The translations under genes and the position numbers were made by a program. The notes below the pieces were generated by a model. That model was given only the letters and a program-made list of their open reading frames with translations, was not told where the DNA came from and searched no databases. This document shows, in pieces, positions 19,608 to 29,872 of a stretch of DNA of 33,539 nucleotides (the first letter of the stretch is position 1; each line of letters starts with the position of its first letter). The DNA lies in the IMG/VR virus record IMGVR_UViG_3300005613_000242, positions 1 through 33,539 of that record, one strand, 5' to 3'. This DNA comes from a virus.

Positions 19608-22600
19608 TTATAATCCAAAATCTCTCATTCTTTGTAATTTATCTGCGGTTGAAAGTAAATTAAATTGTTGACCCAATGTTGGTTGTTGTTGAACAGCTGA
19701 CACATTGCCTTGAGACAGATCTGGAGCAGGTAAGCTCACTGATCCTTGATCCGTGGGTGTAAATAATTGACCCCCTGTAGGAAGACGTCTAACTCCAGGT
19801 AATGATGGTCTTAATATTCTATCTATTCTATTAGATAAACTTTCCATAGAACCATTTAATCTTAAATAATCTAAACCATATTTAGTGTTATCAAAAAGAT
19901 CTGTAACTCTATCTATGTTTCTTTGTAGTCTAATAGAAGCTCTTATGTCTTCATTAGCAACCCTACTAAGTAAAGAATTAAATCTTTCTTGTGAATAGTT
20001 AGGTGGTTTGAATTCACCTCTCATTAATCGTTCCGTTTCATTTTTATTTTTTAATCGATCCATAACTAATGTTTGTATTTCATATTCTCCAACGCCTAAA
20101 TTTCTGGCATCACGGACAGTGTTATACAATTTAGTTTGAGAATCATAAGACTCTAGTACATAAGTCTTCCAAGCAGATAAAGATTGTTCTGGAGTTATGT
20201 TTGCTGAATAAACCTCACTAGCAAATTTATTACCAATGTTTTGTTTATCTTTTGAATAAGAAGATAGAATGAAAGGCATACTTGCTAATGGTTTTACTTC
20301 TTGTACACGAACACCTGACATCAATGCAGTTAATTCATCAACAGTATTTCTAGCTGTACCTGCATCTGTAAATTGCCCTGTTGCACCTTCCCATACTCTT
20401 CTTGCTTGAGTAAATGCACCCGGTTCTAATCCACCAATAATGTGATTTAAACTTTTTGATATTTTAACTGATGTAGGATCTTGAGGAAAATATATTCTTG
20501 ATCCATTAATAGATTGTCCTTTTCTTAAAGTAACATCAGTAACTCTCTCTGTACCAATTGATTCTGAAATAAATGGCGCAAAAAATTCTGATAATGCTCC
20601 TGGTCTTCCTGTAACTGGATCTCCAAATAAAGAATTAAATACAATCTCATCTGCAGAATCTTTAGTTAAAGTACCATCTGCAATTGCTCCAATGATTGCA
20701 TTAAAAGGTCTTACTAATGAATCATATGGATTAGAGTATGAAAAATTAAAATATTTAAATTTACCTTGTCGATCTGGTGCAGATAAAGGAATTAAAGTTG
20801 CATTCTTTTCATACACAGGAACGAATGATCTTTGTGCAGCTTTCATTTTATCATCATCTACTCCTGTTACAAACTCAGCTGTTTTTTGTACTACAGTTCC
20901 AATACCACCCAATGTTGCAGAAGAACCTATTAATCTTCTTGCTCCCATTTGTCTTATAAAAGGATTTGCACTTGTCATTTCTCTTGCACCTAATAATAAA
21001 ACATTAGATGTTGTTCTTAAAATTTCAGCCGGGAATGCTATAAAGTTACCTAACGGTAAATTTCTAATTGCTTGAATAACTTGAGGAACTTTAGAGTAAG
21101 TCGGAATTGTATTTGTAACTAAATAAGCAGATACATCTTTTAAAGCTTCGTTTGCTGTTTTAGCTTGACCTGTGTAAATGTTGTTTGGAATAAAATCTTC
21201 TTTAGCAACTGTTCTGTACCAATCTTTTATATTTTCTAAAACTAAATCATCTGTTCCGCCTTTAAGTCCTCGTGCTGCTTGAGAAGGAGAAACATAACCA
21301 AAAGCATCTTTCAATGCAGATTGATAAAATTTATCAGAATAAATCTTCCATATGTTATCACCCCCTTGATAGATATCTACAAATTTTTTAACTGTTGCAT
21401 TGTTCATAAAAGATTCTAAACTTAGAACACCATCTTTTGCTTTATTTAAAATACCTCTAATTTCATTCGCTTGAATGTTTTGATCAAGAACACCTCGCTT
21501 AATCATATCATCTATTTCAGCATTTAACTTTGGTAAATTGGTTTTAGCTCCAGTAAAAATATCTTCTGCTACTAGTTTCCAAGCATCACCTACAGAAGAT
21601 CTACTTCCAATCAATCCACTCATTAATGGAAAGAAAGAGGCTGTGGATACGTTTCTTACTTGAGTCATTGGAGAAAAAATTGTTTTAGCAATTTGAGCTC
21701 CTGCTTTTACTGTCATAAGAGACTTATAACCAGGCAATTTAAAAAAATTATCAAAAGCAACTTTAGTTTCAATTAGAGCATTAGCTATTTCTGGAAATGT
21801 ATATAAAGTTTCTTGACCTTCTTTAAATAAAGAACTAGTAAAAGCCGCGTCTACTTTTGGGTTTGCTCCAGTTACTTTATTATACTTAGCTATAATAGGC
21901 TGTAAGGTTGGTCTAATAGCTTGATCTTCTTTTGTAAATAAAGCTCCTTTATCTCTTAAAATTTTTTCAATTTGATCAAAATAATTTTTTGAATAATATT
22001 GGTTAGCTTGATACATAACAGTATCTATCATAGCATTTTCATAATCTTTATTTATAAATTTTGCATTTCGTTCTTGATTTAAAAATCTTTTAATTGCGTC
22101 AGGAAAGGTTTCACCTGGTTTTAATAAACTAGGTTTCATAGCTTCATCTGTTTTTAAAATTCTAGCGATTCTTGTAATAAACTGTTCTGGATTAACTGTT
22201 GCTCTAATTGATGCAAATTTAATTTCTTTTAAAAGTTTAGTACTGTATGCAGTTAATGCCTTATCAAACTCAGGTCCAGACGTCACACCTTTTGATAATT
22301 TAGCAACTGCTTCTCTATAATTTCCATCTCTTGATACAATTTGTTTTACTGCTTGAAGAGCTTTGCTTCCTATTGGTCCAGTTACTGGATCAAAATCAAA
22401 AGACTTATTATTAAAAGCAGCAAATCTTTGTTTTAAAAACCCATCTGCATTATCTACTAAAGCTTTAGCTAATTCTTTGTATGAATCACCAGGAGCTGCT
22501 GCTATTAAATTATAGTATCGTTTATTAGAATCTATTAATATTTTTTTAAGCTCTTTAGCTTCATTTCTTACAGCTGGATTAACTTTCTCTAATGCTTTTG

Positions 22601-23798
22601 GTATATCTTTTCCTTGAGCCACTAAGTAATCAAATATGTTATTTTTTTCACTTGTAATTGTATCCATTACATTTGTATAATTACCAGTACGGCTAACTTT
22701 AAACACTGCTTCATCATAAATGTTTGTTTTAAAATTTTTAACAACATTATTTAAAGTATTATTAATTCGTTCTTGAATTCTTTTTAAACTCTTAGCTTCA
22801 GCCTGAACACCCAGGTCAATTTCTGTTTGAATCTTTTTAATTTCAGGAAATTGAATATCACCCGTTGAAGTAAATTGTCTTTTTACATTATCTAATCTTT
22901 TTAAAACTTTTTCAGTAAAGGTTCCAGATTGCATATCAAAACTTTTCCATTCACTTACAGGAGGTAATCCTGTCTTGTCGTAAGCTTTTTGTAATAAATT
23001 TCCACCTTTAGAAACAATATCAGAAGCTAAAGATTTACTTCCTTTACCAGCAATGACTTGTGATAATGGATTAACTACAGTTTTATCTAAAAGATTTAAT
23101 GTTCCGCCTACAACAGGAGATACTACTTTTGCTGCAGGTACAATTCCGTATTTGTATCCAAGTGTTCCAGCTGCTGGTAATAATGGAATAGCACCACCAA
23201 TAACAGCACCTTCAGCTCCAAACTTTAATTTTCTTTTAAATAATTCAGCTGCTCTTTCTCTTCCATCTAAAGCATCTATATCAACTGATTCTGTTAAACC
23301 TAATAAATCAGACAAAGGTTGTTGTTCACTTGTTGAAACAGCAAGATCTGAAACACCACCTATTGCTCCAAAATATCCAGCTCTTCTTACTAGCTCCGTA
23401 CCTTTTGATAATCCTGGTTTTGTTAAATTAGTAACTTGTGCACCTCTAAGAAGTTTTAAACCACCACCTACTTTAGCAGCTACACCTAATGGTAATCCAA
23501 ATTGAGTTAATGTTTGAACAACTTCTCCAATACCTGTTTTAGCATCAGGGGTCCATTTCTCAAATATATTATCAATTGCTTTTGTAATATTAGTATCAAA
23601 AGCATAGTCTATTGGTAATGCGCCAAGTGTTAATAATCCTTGAACAGCATCACTTAAACCTCCAACAGGAGCTCTAACAATGTCAGCTATATAATCACCA
23701 AAACTAGTTTGTTTTGGTACGGGTGCGGTTTCTTTCTCTACCTGAAAAAAAGGTTTTTCAAGACCAAGTTCTAGTTCTAGATCTAGTATGTCAGCCAT
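19608..23798 (-). CDS. Giant internal virion / ejection-type protein
   Basis: 1396 residues, the largest gene here. The first 250 residues are Gly/Ala/Leu-rich with several hydrophobic stretches (LTQFGLPLGVAAKVGGG; AEGAVIGGAIPLLPAAGTLG), which could enter membranes. The rest is long and mainly helical, Lys/Asn-rich, ending in a Gln/Pro-rich tail. Length, position at the end of the structural operon and composition match the large internal or ejection proteins of short-tailed phages (T7 gp16-like role), probably passing with the DNA into the cell. No transglycosylase motif was found by eye. AAGGA lies about 10 bases upstream. Confidence 0.7.
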   Translation of the reverse strand: MADILDLELELGLEKPFFQVEKETAPVPKQTSFGDYIADIVRAPVGGLSDAVQGLLTLGALPIDYAFDTNITKAIDNIFEKWTPDAKTGIGEVVQTLTQFGLPLGVAAKVGGGLKLLRGAQVTNLTKPGLSKGTELVRRAGYFGAIGGVSDLAVSTSEQQPLSDLLGLTESVDIDALDGRERAAELFKRKLKFGAEGAVIGGAIPLLPAAGTLGYKYGIVPAAKVVSPVVGGTLNLLDKTVVNPLSQVIAGKGSKSLASDIVSKGGNLLQKAYDKTGLPPVSEWKSFDMQSGTFTEKVLKRLDNVKRQFTSTGDIQFPEIKKIQTEIDLGVQAEAKSLKRIQERINNTLNNVVKNFKTNIYDEAVFKVSRTGNYTNVMDTITSEKNNIFDYLVAQGKDIPKALEKVNPAVRNEAKELKKILIDSNKRYYNLIAAAPGDSYKELAKALVDNADGFLKQRFAAFNNKSFDFDPVTGPIGSKALQAVKQIVSRDGNYREAVAKLSKGVTSGPEFDKALTAYSTKLLKEIKFASIRATVNPEQFITRIARILKTDEAMKPSLLKPGETFPDAIKRFLNQERNAKFINKDYENAMIDTVMYQANQYYSKNYFDQIEKILRDKGALFTKEDQAIRPTLQPIIAKYNKVTGANPKVDAAFTSSLFKEGQETLYTFPEIANALIETKVAFDNFFKLPGYKSLMTVKAGAQIAKTIFSPMTQVRNVSTASFFPLMSGLIGSRSSVGDAWKLVAEDIFTGAKTNLPKLNAEIDDMIKRGVLDQNIQANEIRGILNKAKDGVLSLESFMNNATVKKFVDIYQGGDNIWKIYSDKFYQSALKDAFGYVSPSQAARGLKGGTDDLVLENIKDWYRTVAKEDFIPNNIYTGQAKTANEALKDVSAYLVTNTIPTYSKVPQVIQAIRNLPLGNFIAFPAEILRTTSNVLLLGAREMTSANPFIRQMGARRLIGSSATLGGIGTVVQKTAEFVTGVDDDKMKAAQRSFVPVYEKNATLIPLSAPDRQGKFKYFNFSYSNPYDSLVRPFNAIIGAIADGTLTKDSADEIVFNSLFGDPVTGRPGALSEFFAPFISESIGTERVTDVTLRKGQSINGSRIYFPQDPTSVKISKSLNHIIGGLEPGAFTQARRVWEGATGQFTDAGTARNTVDELTALMSGVRVQEVKPLASMPFILSSYSKDKQNIGNKFASEVYSANITPEQSLSAWKTYVLESYDSQTKLYNTVRDARNLGVGEYEIQTLVMDRLKNKNETERLMRGEFKPPNYSQERFNSLLSRVANEDIRASIRLQRNIDRVTDLFDNTKYGLDYLRLNGSMESLSNRIDRILRPSLPGVRRLPTGGQLFTPTDQGSVSLPAPDLSQGNVSAVQQQPTLGQQFNLLSTADKLQRMRDFGL

Positions 23799-23804
23799 AA
23801 GCGA

Positions 23805-25382
23805 TTATCCTTTCGCAGGTGGCAATATTAAATTAACCCCATATTTAACATTAAAATTATTTATGTCTTGTTGTGTTCTAATATAAGCAAAATCTTGTAA
23901 GGCTTCTTCGCTAGTTGCAATTAAACTAACTACATCATCTGTAATTTCTTTTGGTAGTCTATTTCTTAATTCAGCAAAAGATAATTTTTCTACAGTCTTA
24001 GTTGGAAATTCATTTGAAGCACCCTCTATATTTTGAGATTCTAATTCAGATTCCATTTGAGTTCCATTAGCATAATTAACTCTTCCACCTTCTTTTAATT
24101 TTAAACTGCCAAATCCTGTTAGTTGTTCAAGAGTTTTAAGAAGTTCTAATTCTTTTTGTGCGTCTGCTAATGCTTTAGCATCTTCAACATTTAATTTTTT
24201 ACCTTTTGAAAGCTCTGCAATTTGTGCCTCAAGAGATGGTATTCTTTGTTTATTAGTAATATAATAATCATAGTAAGCTTTTTGTTGAAGCTTTTCTAAA
24301 TAGTTATCTTTTTCTAAATAACTTTCTAAGCCTTGCATTTCTTTTAATTGAGTTGGACTTAGTTTAGCAGGATCAGTAGCTTGTAATTCAGCTAATCTAT
24401 TTATTACCTTACTTATACCAGGAAGTTCTCCTGCTTTAATCTTAGCAATATCTTCTTCCTTAACAGTTTTGTAAGCAAGTAATTTAGCTGCTTGTCTTTC
24501 TTGGCCTTTACGTTTGATTATACCACTTGCATCCTTAAGTGCATAATCAATTTTATCACTTAAACTACCACCTTGTTTTAAAGCTTTTGAAACAAGTAAT
24601 GCAGCTTCTGCTCTATCTAAATCTTTATCTTGTATAACACCTAAGATTTCATCTGCTTCTTTTTGAAGTCTAGATCTATTGTCTGCTTCTTTATAAGTTG
24701 TCTCTGTTTTTTCACCTGGATCTTTATTTAAAGCATTATTTACAACTTCTGTAGTTTTTTTATCTTCTTGCATTTTTCTTTGAGCTTCTAGTCTAGAAAG
24801 AAATCTTTTCTTTTCACCTGCAGCTTCTTCGTCTGGTTTTTTAAACATATCAAAGAATCCTATCTCTGGTCCAACTTTAGATAGTCGTTCTCTTTCTTTG
24901 TAGTATTCTGTTAATTGATCTGGGCTCATAGTTTCATCTAAAGCTCCAAACTCTCTAGCAAAATCTAATTCCGCTTGAGTCTTAGGTTTGTTAGCGTACA
25001 AACTTAATCCTGCAACAGATAAAGGTAATGCAGCAGTAATACCTACACCCCCAGTTGTAGATGTTGCTACTGATGGAGGAATTCTTAATTTATCTAATCC
25101 AAAAAATCCAGCTGTTCTACCACCAGCACCTCTTAAAAGATCTATGCCTCTTGTTCCATATTTCTGCATAGCAGAAATTAAATTTTGTCTTGCGAGGTTT
25201 CCCTTTTGAACACTAGTTTGTGGTGGGTTAGGTCTAGCTTGAGCTTCATAAGCCATACCTTGGCTTACTAAACCATATGCACCTAAATTATAATTTCTTC
25301 TAGGTTCAACATGAGACATAATTCCTGTACCTTGAGTAGATCCACCACGTTTAAACATAGGTCTTTTAAATACGTTATACAT
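23805..25382 (-). CDS. Virion/ejection-type protein with GGR motif
   Basis: 525 residues. The N-terminus (FKRPMFKRGGSTQGTG) is a pattern I associate with marine phage virion proteins. Most of the body is charged helix (Lys/Glu/Ala/Leu). It carries one copy of the motif shared with the 597-residue protein, KEGGRVNYANG (residues 430-440). Coupled to the upstream Q/A-rich gene by TAATG. Probably an internal virion or ejection protein; function inferred from context. Confidence 0.65.
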   Translation of the reverse strand: MYNVFKRPMFKRGGSTQGTGIMSHVEPRRNYNLGAYGLVSQGMAYEAQARPNPPQTSVQKGNLARQNLISAMQKYGTRGIDLLRGAGGRTAGFFGLDKLRIPPSVATSTTGGVGITAALPLSVAGLSLYANKPKTQAELDFAREFGALDETMSPDQLTEYYKERERLSKVGPEIGFFDMFKKPDEEAAGEKKRFLSRLEAQRKMQEDKKTTEVVNNALNKDPGEKTETTYKEADNRSRLQKEADEILGVIQDKDLDRAEAALLVSKALKQGGSLSDKIDYALKDASGIIKRKGQERQAAKLLAYKTVKEEDIAKIKAGELPGISKVINRLAELQATDPAKLSPTQLKEMQGLESYLEKDNYLEKLQQKAYYDYYITNKQRIPSLEAQIAELSKGKKLNVEDAKALADAQKELELLKTLEQLTGFGSLKLKEGGRVNYANGTQMESELESQNIEGASNEFPTKTVEKLSFAELRNRLPKEITDDVVSLIATSEEALQDFAYIRTQQDINNFNVKYGVNLILPPAKG

Positions 25383-26254
25383 TATCTAAATAAACTCCCC
25401 AATCCATAGATACCAAACGCACTTGATAATGCAGAGCTTAACGGACCTGCTGTTGCTGCAGCCGGAGCTTGAGTTGATGTCATATAGGCTTGAGGCTGAC
25501 CAGATAACATTTGTCCAATTGCTGAACCTAAGAATTGTAATCTGTTGTAAGGTTCGTATGCACTCATCTGTTGACCTTGAGCCGCTGCATCTAAGATTGC
25601 TTGTTGGTATGCTAAATTTGAAGTTCCTGCAGCACCTAGTTGTTGTATTTGCGATTGTGCTAAGCTTGGTTGCAATGAAGCTAAACCTGCTTGTTGTGCT
25701 TGAGCTGTGGCTGCAGCTTGTTGAGCTTGAGCAAAACCTTGAGATCTTAATTGTGCTTCAAGTAAAGCTCTGTCTTGTAATGATTGAGCAGCAAATTCTC
25801 CTTGGGCAATTTGTCCTCTACCTTGGCCAAAGGCTCCTTGAGCAATTTGTGTTCCTGCTAATTGTTGTTGAGCAATTTGTCTTTGTTTATCAAATTCTGA
25901 TAATGAAGTACTGATTACATCTTGTTGATATGGAGACATAAACTGTTGGTAAGCTTGTGGTCCAGAGTAAGCAGCTGCTGCTTGTAAGAATGGTTGATAG
26001 CCAGCAACTCCAGTTCCTGTTCCAATACCGGATACAGCACCTGTTGTTGGATCAAATTGTAAAGCTCCTAATCCAGCTTGTGTTGCAGCTTGTTGTTGTG
26101 CAGCTTGTGTTAATACGTTTTGTCCAGCAATCGTTGGAGCAAATTTACTTGTATCAATAGGTTGTGCCGCTAATTGTGAAGTTAGGTCTACAAACTTTTC
26201 ACCTGCAGCTTCTAAATACGGGGCCGGTCTTGATATTTGAACTGTTTCAGCCAT
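25382..26254 (-). CDS. Gln/Ala-rich virion/ejection protein
   Basis: 290 residues, dominated by Q, A, G and S in long helical runs (QQQAATQAGLGALQ; GFAQAQQAAATAQAQQAG). This is typical of T7 gp14/P22 gp7-type small ejection proteins that insert into the host envelope. Coupled at both ends by TAATG to the 597- and 525-residue virion genes, which supports a three- or four-part ejection complex. Confidence 0.7.
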   Translation of the reverse strand: MAETVQISRPAPYLEAAGEKFVDLTSQLAAQPIDTSKFAPTIAGQNVLTQAAQQQAATQAGLGALQFDPTTGAVSGIGTGTGVAGYQPFLQAAAAYSGPQAYQQFMSPYQQDVISTSLSEFDKQRQIAQQQLAGTQIAQGAFGQGRGQIAQGEFAAQSLQDRALLEAQLRSQGFAQAQQAAATAQAQQAGLASLQPSLAQSQIQQLGAAGTSNLAYQQAILDAAAQGQQMSAYEPYNRLQFLGSAIGQMLSGQPQAYMTSTQAPAAATAGPLSSALSSAFGIYGLGSLFR

Positions 26255-28047
26255 TAGACTACTTTTCCTTCTAGTTGTTTCATAAGTGCGTACATTTTTT
26301 GTGCACCTTTATTTACACTTCCACCACCTGCTGCTCTTACGGCATCAGCTGTGAATACAAATTCGTTATTAGATAACATTGCAGGAATGTCATCCGCCTT
26401 TTCTTTTACACCAATTGGTGGAACAAATCCACCTGTATTTCTAAAATCCATTTCTCTTACTCCTGCTTGATTCTCTCTTACAGGTACTTCAGAACCCATC
26501 ATAAAACCCATTCTACCGCCATCCTTTTTACCCATAATTGCTTTAATAAATTCTTTTAAAATAGTAGCATCTTTTAAGTTTGCTGCTGGGTTATCCATAA
26601 TGGCTTTTGCTTCAGGGATAGTTACACCTAATTCTTTATAAGCTGCTGTACCCTTTCCTCTGCCTGCTAAATTTCTAATGACTAAAGTTTTTTCTGCTGA
26701 TGTAAAAGTAGGAACTCCTTTTGACATTATCTTAGCTAGTCCAGGTGCCATGATTCCTGCGCCAGGGCCAAGTAATTCTTCTAAGTCATCTTGCATTGGA
26801 TTAATAGAAACAATACCTTCTTTTGTTGGTCCATCTTTAAAACCAATTCTTCCACCATCTTTTTTACCCATTAACAATCTAATTTCATCTTGAATTTGTT
26901 TTCTGTAATCTTCATCAATAGTTGGGTCTTCTAATAAAGACATTAATTGAGCAACTCTATTTTTACTTAAACCTGCAACTTCTGTATTATCTTGTTTAGT
27001 TAATGTAATGCTTGGAATACCACTTTCTTGGCTAGGGGTTCCATAAGCAAAACCTACTCTGCCACCATCTGCTTTACTTGTAATACCAAATGCTTCTGGA
27101 GTTAATATCTGAGAATAATAATTAGAATATCTAGATTTATCTGCGTCATACATTTCTTCAGTGTATTCATCTGCATTATCTACTATTCCTGCTTCTTCTG
27201 CTAATTTTTTAGCTTCTAAGTAACTCATACCTCCAGCAATAGTTGCACCTATTGCAAGTTTATCTATTTGAGTTTCACCAGGTGATCCTGGTACTGGTTT
27301 TGTATAAATATCTTTTAATGCTTTACCACCTAATTGTTTTAAAGCTTGAGTTTTTTGTTGTGCATCTCCGCTTAATACTTGTTTAACTAAATCTATATAT
27401 CCAGGTGTTTTTGCTTTTTGAGCTGCTGTTTGAGCTGCCGTTTGACCTGCTGTAGTTATACCTGTTGTTGCTTGTTCCAATGGCAATGCTTCAGTTGCAA
27501 AGTCTGTTGGATAATAAGCTTTACTTGAATCAATTCCTGTTGCAATGGATCCTTCACTTGCTAAAGGTGGTTGTCCAGATGAAACAATTTCTTGTGTTGG
27601 TGTTCCACCAAACATTTTATATTGACCTAATCTTAATCCTGTTTCAGTTCCAATAGGAGATGTACCTAAACTTTGAATGCCCGATAAAAATCCTCCAGAA
27701 AAATCTGCTCCAGCAAATGGGTTAATACCTTCCTGGAATCCTGCACCACCTAAATATCTTGCTAATTGTCCACCACCATAAGTCAAAGCACCTCTGGTTA
27801 AACCTTTAGTTAAACTTCCAGTTTGATCAAATGAACCAATACCAGACATAGCTCCAGCTAGTAATGGGTTAAAAGGTGCAACAAAAGGTGCAGCCTTAAC
27901 AGCTATTTCAGATACTTCATTAGGAATAATTTTTCTTACAAATTTTTTAAGTTTACTTCCTAAACCATATTTACTTCTAGGTGTTAATGTTATAATTCCA
28001 CCACCTTCATATAATTGTCTATCCATTTGCATTCTTGATATTGCCAT
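26254..28047 (-). CDS. Virion protein with three KxDGGR-x-GF repeats
   Basis: 597 residues. The N-terminal 130 are Gly-rich with hydrophobic stretches; the body has Ala/Gln and helical parts. The striking feature is three copies of K-(A/K)-D-G-G-R-(V/I/M)-G-F-x-x-G at residues 325-336, 395-406 and 507-518, each before a linker. The C-terminal PAMLSNNEFVFTADAVRAAGGG is also a pattern I recall from other marine phages. First gene of the ejection-type block, with a candidate promoter upstream (TATAAT at 28063). Role inferred from context only. Confidence 0.65.
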   Translation of the reverse strand: MAISRMQMDRQLYEGGGIITLTPRSKYGLGSKLKKFVRKIIPNEVSEIAVKAAPFVAPFNPLLAGAMSGIGSFDQTGSLTKGLTRGALTYGGGQLARYLGGAGFQEGINPFAGADFSGGFLSGIQSLGTSPIGTETGLRLGQYKMFGGTPTQEIVSSGQPPLASEGSIATGIDSSKAYYPTDFATEALPLEQATTGITTAGQTAAQTAAQKAKTPGYIDLVKQVLSGDAQQKTQALKQLGGKALKDIYTKPVPGSPGETQIDKLAIGATIAGGMSYLEAKKLAEEAGIVDNADEYTEEMYDADKSRYSNYYSQILTPEAFGITSKADGGRVGFAYGTPSQESGIPSITLTKQDNTEVAGLSKNRVAQLMSLLEDPTIDEDYRKQIQDEIRLLMGKKDGGRIGFKDGPTKEGIVSINPMQDDLEELLGPGAGIMAPGLAKIMSKGVPTFTSAEKTLVIRNLAGRGKGTAAYKELGVTIPEAKAIMDNPAANLKDATILKEFIKAIMGKKDGGRMGFMMGSEVPVRENQAGVREMDFRNTGGFVPPIGVKEKADDIPAMLSNNEFVFTADAVRAAGGGSVNKGAQKMYALMKQLEGKVV

Positions 28048-28062
28048 AATTTAATTGTTTGT

Positions 28063-28111
28063 ATTATATATAAAAGAGCAGGGAATGAAACCTGTAAATA
28101 CTACTATTTAC
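28063..28111 (-). promoter_or_regulatory. Possible promoter and small hairpin
   Basis: The 60-base gap before the 597-residue gene has a perfect TATAAT (28063-28068, minus strand) without a convincing -35, and, at the end of the glycosyltransferase gene, a 7-bp hairpin GTAAATA-CTAC-TATTTAC (28094-28111). Together they may separate the tail/glycosyltransferase genes from the ejection genes. Confidence 0.35.
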
Positions 28112-28953
28112 TTGATTTTATTAGAATCGTCAATCTTTTTGAGATTGGTCTGCATATCAACCATTAGATTACCTTCATAGCGATATTCACCTATATGAAC
28201 AATATCATCTAGTACATATAGATAACATTTACCGCCTATTTGTGTCCATCTTTTACAGAAACCAAAGTCTTCTCCGTAATATCTTTTAGTTCCTGGTTCG
28301 TGATATGTATCAAAAAAATTATAATAATAAGGCCTTGTATCTTCTTTTCCATTTATCATAGTAGGTTGTTCTATCTTTAAATCAGGATAAGCTTTAATCA
28401 TTTTCTCAAATACGTTTCTTTTAATTAACATACATCCTGTTGGCGCATGAGATACTTCCATAACACCTTTTTTTACTAGGATGTTATTTTGATTCTCTAA
28501 TTTAATTGGCCAGATAAAACCCATTTTTGCTAATAGCTCTGGTGACATTGTTTCTATTTTATCCTTAACTCTTACGTGTATCTTATTCCAATCGATTGAT
28601 TTAAGTGGATAAGGAGCTGCGATAACATCTTTGTCTGCTTCAATCATACTAAAGATTGTTTCAGGTTTAAATTCTATATCTGAGTCAATAAATAAAAAAT
28701 GAGTATAAGGCTCAGCTGCTTCCATAAAATTAGATACGCATAAATTTCTACCTTGAGTTACTAAAGAAGATTTTAATAAAGAAAAAGAAACCATAATACC
28801 GTTACTCATACAAGCTTGTTGAAATTTTAATAAAGCCTGTGTGTAGTGAATAGAACATTCACTATGAACCGGAGTTGCTACAAAGATAATAGGTTTTCCT
28901 GTAGGAGCAATAGTTTGTTTATTAATCCAAATAGGTTTACTAGGATCTTGCAT
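28108..28953 (-). CDS. GT-A-fold glycosyltransferase
   Basis: 281 residues. FLFIDSDIEF contains the D90-S-D92 (DXD) motif that binds the metal and nucleotide-sugar. GRNLCVSNF (69-77) precedes it; GCMLIKRNVF (173-182) and RYYGEDFGFCKRW (224-236), with E228-D229, supply acceptor and catalytic residues, and H253 may complete the metal site. Likely transfers a sugar to phage DNA, virion protein or host surface. Overlaps the second glycosyltransferase by 14 bases. Confidence 0.85.
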   Translation of the reverse strand: MQDPSKPIWINKQTIAPTGKPIIFVATPVHSECSIHYTQALLKFQQACMSNGIMVSFSLLKSSLVTQGRNLCVSNFMEAAEPYTHFLFIDSDIEFKPETIFSMIEADKDVIAAPYPLKSIDWNKIHVRVKDKIETMSPELLAKMGFIWPIKLENQNNILVKKGVMEVSHAPTGCMLIKRNVFEKMIKAYPDLKIEQPTMINGKEDTRPYYYNFFDTYHEPGTKRYYGEDFGFCKRWTQIGGKCYLYVLDDIVHIGEYRYEGNLMVDMQTNLKKIDDSNKIK

Positions 28954-29872
28954 TTAATGCCCCTTTCAAAAAGTTAGTCCAAACGCCACTTTGTTTTTTC
29001 CAGTTATAGTATTGATTTGCATATTCTATTTGACATCTTAAATGAGACTTAACTCCTTCTTCATTTATTTTCTTAGCCGCAGCTTCAATAGCATAAGCAA
29101 AGTTTTGAGCTAAATTATTGTAGGATTTTTGATAAGGTACATAAGAAGAAAATTCTGCACAAGTTTCATATAGAGCTCCATAATCAGTTGTTATAATATA
29201 TAGACCTGCAGCCATAGCTTCTAATGCTGATATACAAAAAGTTTCTTCCCATATATTTGGATAAGCAAAGATATCGTATTCGTGTAAATGTTCTTTTATG
29301 TATTCATTTGGTTTGTAACCAATATAGCTTACATTAGGTAGTTCTTGAGCTTGTTTATATAGCTCTTCATATTGTTTATCATTAGCTTCCTTAAAAGCTT
29401 TGCCATAAACTTCCGTAGATGAATATACGTCTAAATGTATTTTAGGATTTTTAATGTATTGCATAGCTGCTAACATTACATTTAATCCTCTCCAAGGTGT
29501 TGGATGAAATATCAATTTTACTGTGTCTATTTGTTTATTTAAATTTCTTGGTTGTATATTATCTATACCATTTTTAATGACCAAACATTTTTCAGTAGGT
29601 ATATCAAAATGGTTTCTAAAATTTTCGTAGTTCCAATGTGAATTAAAAACATACCAATCGTATTTTTTATGATTTTCTTTTTTACCAAACCAGGGATTAA
29701 TGTTGGGTTGATCCCATGAATTCTTTTGCCAAAGAATATTCATCTTAGTTGGATGTAAAGGGATCTTTTCTGGAACAGATGTTGTTATCTGTACTTGATC
29801 CAAAAGATCTTTAGATACATACTTTCTTAAGTATTCAAATTGTAATTCGGTCCCACCTCTAGGTGCTTCCAT
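28940..29872 (-). CDS. GT-B (GT4-like) glycosyltransferase
   Basis: 310 residues. Hallmarks of GT4: NGID (101-104), TPWRGL (125-130), a Rossmann C-domain with VSYIGYKPNEYI and E210-x7-E218 in EETFCISALEAMAAG (209-223), followed by ITTDYGALYE. The short N-terminal domain is less than full length for GT4 but has a plausible acceptor half. Sits among tail and ejection genes, so glycosylation of a virion component or the host envelope is the likely task (inference). Confidence 0.85.
   Translation of the reverse strand: MEAPRGGTELQFEYLRKYVSKDLLDQVQITTSVPEKIPLHPTKMNILWQKNSWDQPNINPWFGKKENHKKYDWYVFNSHWNYENFRNHFDIPTEKCLVIKNGIDNIQPRNLNKQIDTVKLIFHPTPWRGLNVMLAAMQYIKNPKIHLDVYSSTEVYGKAFKEANDKQYEELYKQAQELPNVSYIGYKPNEYIKEHLHEYDIFAYPNIWEETFCISALEAMAAGLYIITTDYGALYETCAEFSSYVPYQKSYNNLAQNFAYAIEAAAKKINEEGVKSHLRCQIEYANQYYNWKKQSGVWTNFLKGALNARS

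Noticed and set aside
20692-21075. Rightward ORFs opposite the giant virion gene (also 23053-23505)
   Set aside because: Antisense frames inside a long coding sequence, lacking ribosome sites and recognisable motifs.
25423-26160. Leu/Val-rich rightward ORFs opposite the Q/A-rich gene
   Set aside because: The reverse complement of Gln/Ala codons naturally gives Leu/Val-rich reading; composition artefact.
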